Positions 59,828 to 64,000 of a DNA stretch of 64,000 bases are shown in pieces. How positions within the stretch are numbered: position 1 is the first letter of the stretch; every line of letters starts with the position of its first letter. Below the pieces are notes generated by a model. The model was given only the letters and a program-made list of their open reading frames with translations. It was not told where the DNA came from and ran no database searches. A program made the position numbers and the translations under genes. Source of the DNA: Halobacterium zhouii (GTDB lineage Archaea; Halobacteriota; Halobacteria; Halobacteriales; Halobacteriaceae). The stretch is taken from NCBI RefSeq assembly GCF_021249405.1, contig NZ_CP089593.1, forward strand, positions 2,418,001 to 2,482,000. The letters run 5' to 3'.

Positions 59828-61126
59828 ATGAGCCGAATCGCATCTAGTCTGCTGGTGGCCTCGCTGGTGGTGCTCGCGGGTTGCGCGGGCGCCATCGGCG
59901 GCCCCGGCGGCACGCAGGCGTCGGACAGTGGCACAGTAGCGTTCTACGTGAGCGACGAGCAGAACGCGATCGAGCAGTTCAGCCACCTGAACGTCACAGT
60001 GACGGAGGTCGCGTTCGCCGGCGTCGAGAACGCGTCCGTCGGGGCCAACGCCACGGCGAACGCTTCGGCGACCGCGTCCGGGAACGCGAGCACGAACGGA
60101 ACCAGCGGCGCTGCGGGAACGGCGTCGGCTGACGCGGACGCTGAAGCCTCTGCGGAGGCCGAGGCGGGCCTCGTCACGCGGGACGTCGAGGACCGCACCG
60201 TGGACCTGACGACCCTCCAGGGCGCGAACGCGACCCTGCTCGGGAACGTCAGCGTGCCCGCTGGCGAGTACGAGAAGGTGTTCGTGCACGTGAGCGAGGT
60301 CAACGCCACGCTGCAGAACGGCGAGTCGGTGAACGTCAAACTCCCGAGCCAGAAACTCCACGTGAAGAAAGGCTTCGCGACTAACGCGTCGGGGAGCGTG
60401 GACTTCGTCTTCGACATCACGGTCGTCGAGGCCGGCAAGAGCGGGAAGTACATCCTGAAGCCGGTCGCGAGCGAGTCCGGCACCGACGTCGAGATCGAGG
60501 CCGTTGGCGCTGCGGGCGCCGCGGCGAACGCGGAACTCGACGTGAGCGTGCTCGGGAACGCGTCCGCCGGCGAGAACGCCACCGTGAAGGTAACTCACCA
60601 GGGCGACGCGGTCGCGAACGCGAAACTGCTCGCGGACGATGAGGTCGTCGCCACGACGAACGCGAACGGCACCGCGCAGGTGCACGTTCCCGCGGACGGC
60701 GAACTGGAACTCGAGGCGACCGCGAACGCGAGTGCCAGCGGTAACGCTGGCGAGAACGGCGACGGTGCCGTTCTCGACGGCGAACTGGAGGTCGAGATTG
60801 GCGCTGGCGCGGCGGCCGGCGGTGAGAGCGACGATGCAGACAACGGCGGCGACGCGAGCGGTAACGCGTCCGCCGACCTCGCGGTCGCCATCGAGGGTTC
60901 GCTCGCTACCGAGAAGCACGCGACCATCCTCGTGACGGACGGCGACGGCGACCCGGTCGAGAACGCGACCGTCACCGTCGACGGGACGGTCGTCGGCGAG
61001 ACGAACGCGGGCGGCGAACTGACTCTCGACGGAACGGCGGACGTGAGTCTGGACTCCGAACTGGTCGTGACCGCAGACGGCGAGCGGGTGACGCTCTCGG
61101 CCGGCACCGTCGCGGCAGCGAACTGA
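59828..61126 (+). CDS. DUF4382 lipoprotein, heavily sequon-rich
   Basis: A 432-residue outer-face lipoprotein. MSRIASSLLVASLVVLAGCA carries the lipobox (LAGC, residues 16-19). The DUF4382 domain (about 35-235) shows GTVAFYVSDEQNAIEQFSHL, NVTVTEVAF and KLPSQKLHVKKGFATNASGS, followed by DITVVEAGKSGKYILKPV. It is interrupted by an Ala/Asn/Thr-rich insert. C-terminal Ig/CarboxypepD-like repeats (VTHQGDAVANAKLLADDEVV and LVTDGDGDPVENATVTVDGT) follow. About 16 N-x-S/T sequons suggest heavy glycosylation. Function unknown. Confidence 0.78.
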   Translation: MSRIASSLLVASLVVLAGCAGAIGGPGGTQASDSGTVAFYVSDEQNAIEQFSHLNVTVTEVAFAGVENASVGANATANASATASGNASTNGTSGAAGTASADADAEASAEAEAGLVTRDVEDRTVDLTTLQGANATLLGNVSVPAGEYEKVFVHVSEVNATLQNGESVNVKLPSQKLHVKKGFATNASGSVDFVFDITVVEAGKSGKYILKPVASESGTDVEIEAVGAAGAAANAELDVSVLGNASAGENATVKVTHQGDAVANAKLLADDEVVATTNANGTAQVHVPADGELELEATANASASGNAGENGDGAVLDGELEVEIGAGAAAGGESDDADNGGDASGNASADLAVAIEGSLATEKHATILVTDGDGDPVENATVTVDGTVVGETNAGGELTLDGTADVSLDSELVVTADGERVTLSAGTVAAAN

Positions 61127-61364
61127 TTCACTGAACTGGCGGCTTGAAGTAGCCAGTCGGCCGTGGTGACCGGCTTTTTCGCGAGCTCCTCCGGGGTTTC
61201 GTAGGTAACTGGTCGAAACGAGTAACGTGTAGTCTACACAACTTTTGCCCCGTGTATTGGGTTGTCAAGGTAGAGGTGTGGGCAGCGCTCCGACTCGACT
61301 GTAACCACGGGCTGATACCGTCAGTCGTGTGGACCGGAAGGGAGCGCAATTCCCTCACGGGGAG

Positions 61365-61781
61365 ATGAGCTACCGGACGCTGCTCGCACCAACCCGGTTC
61401 GGACAGTTTCTCTCGGTCGGCGCTGTCGGCGCCGTCCTCGATAACATCGTCCTAGTGGGCCTCGTAGAACTGACGGTGCTCGGGCCGGTGGTAGCGGCGC
61501 TGCTCGCGAAGGAGGCGTCGATTCTGTTCATGTTTGGTTTAAACGAGCGGTGGACGTTTGTCGGCTACGACGACGGCGACATCGGGGAGGTAGTGTGGCG
61601 GCTGGTGAAGTCGAACGCCGTGCGGTCTATCGGAGCGGTCGTCGAGGTGGCGACGCTATACGCGTGTTACCAGTGGGCCGGCATCTGGTACGTCGCCGCG
61701 AACATCGTGGGTATCGGAGTAGGGTTTTTGTTCAACTACACGCTCGAGTCGCTGGTCACCTGGCGCGTCCACGAATCGTGA
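61365..61781 (+). CDS. GtrA-like four-helix membrane protein
   Basis: A 138-residue GtrA-family protein. Four hydrophobic helices include FGQFLSVGAVGAVLDNIVLV (conserved N-terminal FxxVG), LLAKEASILFMFGLNERWTF (with the conserved N-x-x-W-x-F), SIGAVVEVATLYACYQW and NIVGIGVGFLFNYTLESLVT. GtrA proteins are thought to flip polyprenyl-linked sugars for cell-surface glycans. ATG 61365 gives MSYRTLLAPTRFGQF. No glycosyltransferase gene adjoins it here. Confidence 0.85.
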   Translation: MSYRTLLAPTRFGQFLSVGAVGAVLDNIVLVGLVELTVLGPVVAALLAKEASILFMFGLNERWTFVGYDDGDIGEVVWRLVKSNAVRSIGAVVEVATLYACYQWAGIWYVAANIVGIGVGFLFNYTLESLVTWRVHES

Positions 61782-61918
61782 GTCGTGGCGAGACCTGTGA
61801 TAGTCCGTCAGGCTGCGGGGTCTGTCGCCCCGCGGCGGTGCCGGCCAGCGTGATGGGCTGAAGTAGCCACTGGATAAGCGGCCTATACTAAATAGAGCAG
61901 CCCCGCTCGTGTGTATCG

Positions 61919-63883
61919 ATGCCGTCGTACGAACAGCGGACGCCGGACGCATCGGCGTCCAGAGGAATCGGCCGTCGTGCGTTCCTCGGCGCGGCACTTT
62001 CCGGACCGTTCGCAGTACGAACCGCCCGCGCAGAGCGTCAGAAGACCATCGAACTCCTGGGTGCAGCCGACGGCTGGGTGGGTCGATCGCCGGCGTCTAT
62101 CGAGAGCGAGCGGAATCCGACGCTCACGCTCGAGTCGGGGACGAAGTACGCTATCGTCTGGGAGAACAGCGACGGTGCGCCGCACAACGTGACCATCGAG
62201 GACGGTGAAGGGGGCGTGCTCGTGCGGAGCGACATCGTCTCTGAGCAAGGCGCGACTCAGACCGTCGAGTTCACTGCGACCGACGCGATGTCGACGTACT
62301 ACTGCGAGGTCCACCCGTCGTCGATGCGGGGCGAGGTGACCACGAGTGGCCACAACGAAACTAGTAGCGGGGACGAACCGCTCGGTGAGCAGCGCGCCAT
62401 CCCGATGGGACAATCGGTACACCTAGAGCAGGTTGCTGGCGGTCTGACGTCGCCAGTGGGGCTGGAGGCGGCGCCAGGGGGAAGCAGACTGGAGGTGGTG
62501 CTCGATCAGGTCGGGGTCGCGTACCGCCTCGAGGACGGGTTGGCCGACGACCCGTTTCTGGACGTTCGGGACCGCCTCGTGGCCATCGGAGAGGGAACGT
62601 GGGCGGATTACGACGAACGAGGACTGCTCGCGCTCTCGTTTCACCCAGCGTTCGAACAGAACGGGCGGTTCTATCTACGGTACAGCGCACCGCCCCGAGA
62701 GGGTGCGCCGTTCCAGGACTATGGCCACACGGCAGTCGTGTCGGAGTTCGAGGTGACCGAGGACGGGCTACACGGCGATCCGGAGAGCGAGAGAATCGTA
62801 CTCGAGGAGCCGATGCCGGGGCCGGTACACAACGGTGGCGGCATGGGATTCGGGCCGGATGGCTATCTCTACATAGGGCTGTCAGACGGGAGCAGCACGA
62901 ACGATGTCGGCCCGGGACACGTAGAGGACTGGTACGAGGGGAACGCCGGCGGAAACGCGCAAAACGTGCGTGCGAACCGGCTCGGCGGGGTGTTGCGCAT
63001 CGACGTGGACGGCCGGGAGGGTGAGAAAGGCTACGCGATTCCCGACGACAACCCGCTCGTGGGGAAGCCTGGGCACGACGAGTTCTTCGCGTGGGGATTG
63101 CGGAACCCCTGGCGTTTGTCCTTCGACAGCGAGGGTCGGTTGTTCGTGAGCGACCCCGGCGTGCAGCGCTTCGAGGAGATAAACATCGTGGAGAAGGGCG
63201 GGAACTACGGGTGGAACGTGCGGGAGGGAACCCACTGCTTCGACGCCGAGAACCCTGGCGAGCCACCCGCAGAGTGTCCATCTTCGACGCCCGATGACGT
63301 TCGGGGCGGAGAGCCGTTGCTCGACCCTATCATTGAGTATCCCCACTGGGACGACTTCGGCAACCCCGTGGGGACGGCTGCCATCGGCGGCTACGTGTCG
63401 GAGTCGGGGTCGGTGGACGCGCTCGCAGACAAGTACGTGTTCGGGGACTTTAGCAGGGATTACCGGCGGGCGTCTGGGTCGTTGCTGGTCGCGACGCCGC
63501 CTGACGGCGATGGGTTGTGGTCGGTGGAGAAACTCGTAGTGGAGAACGAACCAGACGGCCGCCTCGGACGGTTCGTGTTCTCGCTAGGGCGTGGCGGCGA
63601 CGGCGAACTGTACGTGTTGACGAACGAGACGGGCGGCCCGAACGGGGACACCGGGGCCATCCATCGCATCGAACCGCCGGGCGGTCTAGAGGAGACGACG
63701 GCGACGAGCGCGTCTTCCAGCGGGACTGGGCGACGAACCACGGCAGGCGGTGGGCCGGGTGGTACCGGCGACGAGTCCGGAGGTGGTTCGAGTATCGATC
63801 GGGCCGCGGGGGCGTTCTTGCTCAGTGGGGTGGCCGGGTTGGCGGCGTACCTGGCAGTCCGCCAGGGGTCGAACGGCGAGTAA
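61919..63883 (+). CDS. Tat-exported cupredoxin fused to PQQ-type sugar dehydrogenase
   Basis: A 654-residue surface redox protein. Tat signal: GIGRRAFLGAALSGPFAV. A blue-copper (halocyanin-like) domain at about residues 40-145 has ligands in GAPHNVTIED and YYCEVHPSSMRG. A six-bladed beta-propeller of the soluble glucose/aldose dehydrogenase type (~165-590) includes NGGGMGFGPDGYLYIGLSDG, FAWGLRNPWRLSFDSEG and KGGNYGWNVREGTHCFD. A Ser/Gly/Thr-rich stalk and a C-terminal helix (GAFLLSGVAGLAAYLAV) anchor it. The fusion would pass electrons from sugar oxidation directly to copper. A cctatacta TATA-like box precedes the ATG by ~30 nt. Confidence 0.87.
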   Translation: MPSYEQRTPDASASRGIGRRAFLGAALSGPFAVRTARAERQKTIELLGAADGWVGRSPASIESERNPTLTLESGTKYAIVWENSDGAPHNVTIEDGEGGVLVRSDIVSEQGATQTVEFTATDAMSTYYCEVHPSSMRGEVTTSGHNETSSGDEPLGEQRAIPMGQSVHLEQVAGGLTSPVGLEAAPGGSRLEVVLDQVGVAYRLEDGLADDPFLDVRDRLVAIGEGTWADYDERGLLALSFHPAFEQNGRFYLRYSAPPREGAPFQDYGHTAVVSEFEVTEDGLHGDPESERIVLEEPMPGPVHNGGGMGFGPDGYLYIGLSDGSSTNDVGPGHVEDWYEGNAGGNAQNVRANRLGGVLRIDVDGREGEKGYAIPDDNPLVGKPGHDEFFAWGLRNPWRLSFDSEGRLFVSDPGVQRFEEINIVEKGGNYGWNVREGTHCFDAENPGEPPAECPSSTPDDVRGGEPLLDPIIEYPHWDDFGNPVGTAAIGGYVSESGSVDALADKYVFGDFSRDYRRASGSLLVATPPDGDGLWSVEKLVVENEPDGRLGRFVFSLGRGGDGELYVLTNETGGPNGDTGAIHRIEPPGGLEETTATSASSSGTGRRTTAGGGPGGTGDESGGGSSIDRAAGAFLLSGVAGLAAYLAVRQGSNGE

Positions 63884-64000
63884 TCTCGCCTTGTCGCGAT
63901 GAGAACCCACCCGGGACGGGGAGCCAAGCCGGCGCGCCTTCTGCGGCGGCGGTGGCGTGTAATCGGCAGTAACTGTCAGAATGTATAGGTCGCCACGTTG

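Noticed and set aside
13..63900. Search for transposases, integrases, rRNA genes or a replication origin.
   Set aside because: No DDE or tyrosine-recombinase motifs, no rRNA segments and no orc1/cdc6 gene or ORB-like repeat block were seen.

Overview
The window is a stretch of a haloarchaeal (class Halobacteria, Halobacterium-like) main chromosome. The evidence is very high GC with GC-rich third codon positions, acidic proteins, and archaeal information-processing genes (PCNA, PriL, RadA, Hjc, SRP54/FtsY, prefoldin alpha, aIF6, L31e, L39e). Halobacteria-specific families are also present: halocyanin-type cupredoxins, a Bat-like sensor, DUF7344 regulators and a DUF5789 protein. Several genes have little or no 5' leader, with a TATA-like box 25-30 nt before the start codon. 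No rRNA, CRISPR array, transposase or origin was seen.

Layout. 1-2.8 kb: end of an MFS transporter, threonine synthase and a small membrane protein. 2.8-12.1 kb: the complete LysW-carrier arginine pathway on the minus strand, read argG-argH, then lysW-argX-argC-argB-(20-codon ORF)-argD-lysK-argF. Glutamate is acylated on the LysW tail, phosphorylated, reduced, transaminated and released as ornithine, then converted through citrulline to arginine. 12.3-20.9 kb: a 2H phosphoesterase-like protein, an XPD-type Fe-S helicase, a cation-efflux transporter, a phosphoesterase, a membrane-anchored HTH protein, threonine aldolase and an M29 aminopeptidase. 21.1-21.3 kb: tRNA-Arg(TCT) with a duplicated 3' end. 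21.3-27.0 kb: the UPF0200/UPF0201 pair, a Tp34-like protein, a membrane-anchored halocyanin, an FMN hydroxyacid oxidase, a split MgtE-type transporter, and a decayed AT-richer patch.

27.1-32.1 kb: the conserved archaeal block srp54, ftsY, pfdA, eif6, rpl31e, rpl39e (protein targeting, folding and 60S-type subunit factors). 32.2-43.1 kb: ThpR, TPR and DUF424 proteins, SufS and SufU (Fe-S assembly) around a formate/nitrite transporter, lipoproteins, RadA and PspAB-HtpX. 43.3-51.3 kb: SAH/MTA deaminase and SAH hydrolase around a DUF7344 protein and a 1,144-residue multi-PAS Bat-like regulator. 51.4-59.4 kb: a dUTPase-like protein, a second formate/nitrite transporter, Hjc, a SWIM protein, PriL, archaetidylserine decarboxylase, an HD protein and PCNA. 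59.8-63.9 kb: a DUF4382 lipoprotein, a GtrA protein and an exported cupredoxin-PQQ dehydrogenase fusion.

The least explained structure is non-coding: clusters of perfect short palindromes, many with 3-nt loops, lying just after stop codons. One pair forms ~184-bp near-identical inverted copies 7 kb apart (51.4 and 58.5 kb), with related copies at 21.0, 30.8 and 38.6 kb. A similar palindromic insert appears to lie in frame inside argX.
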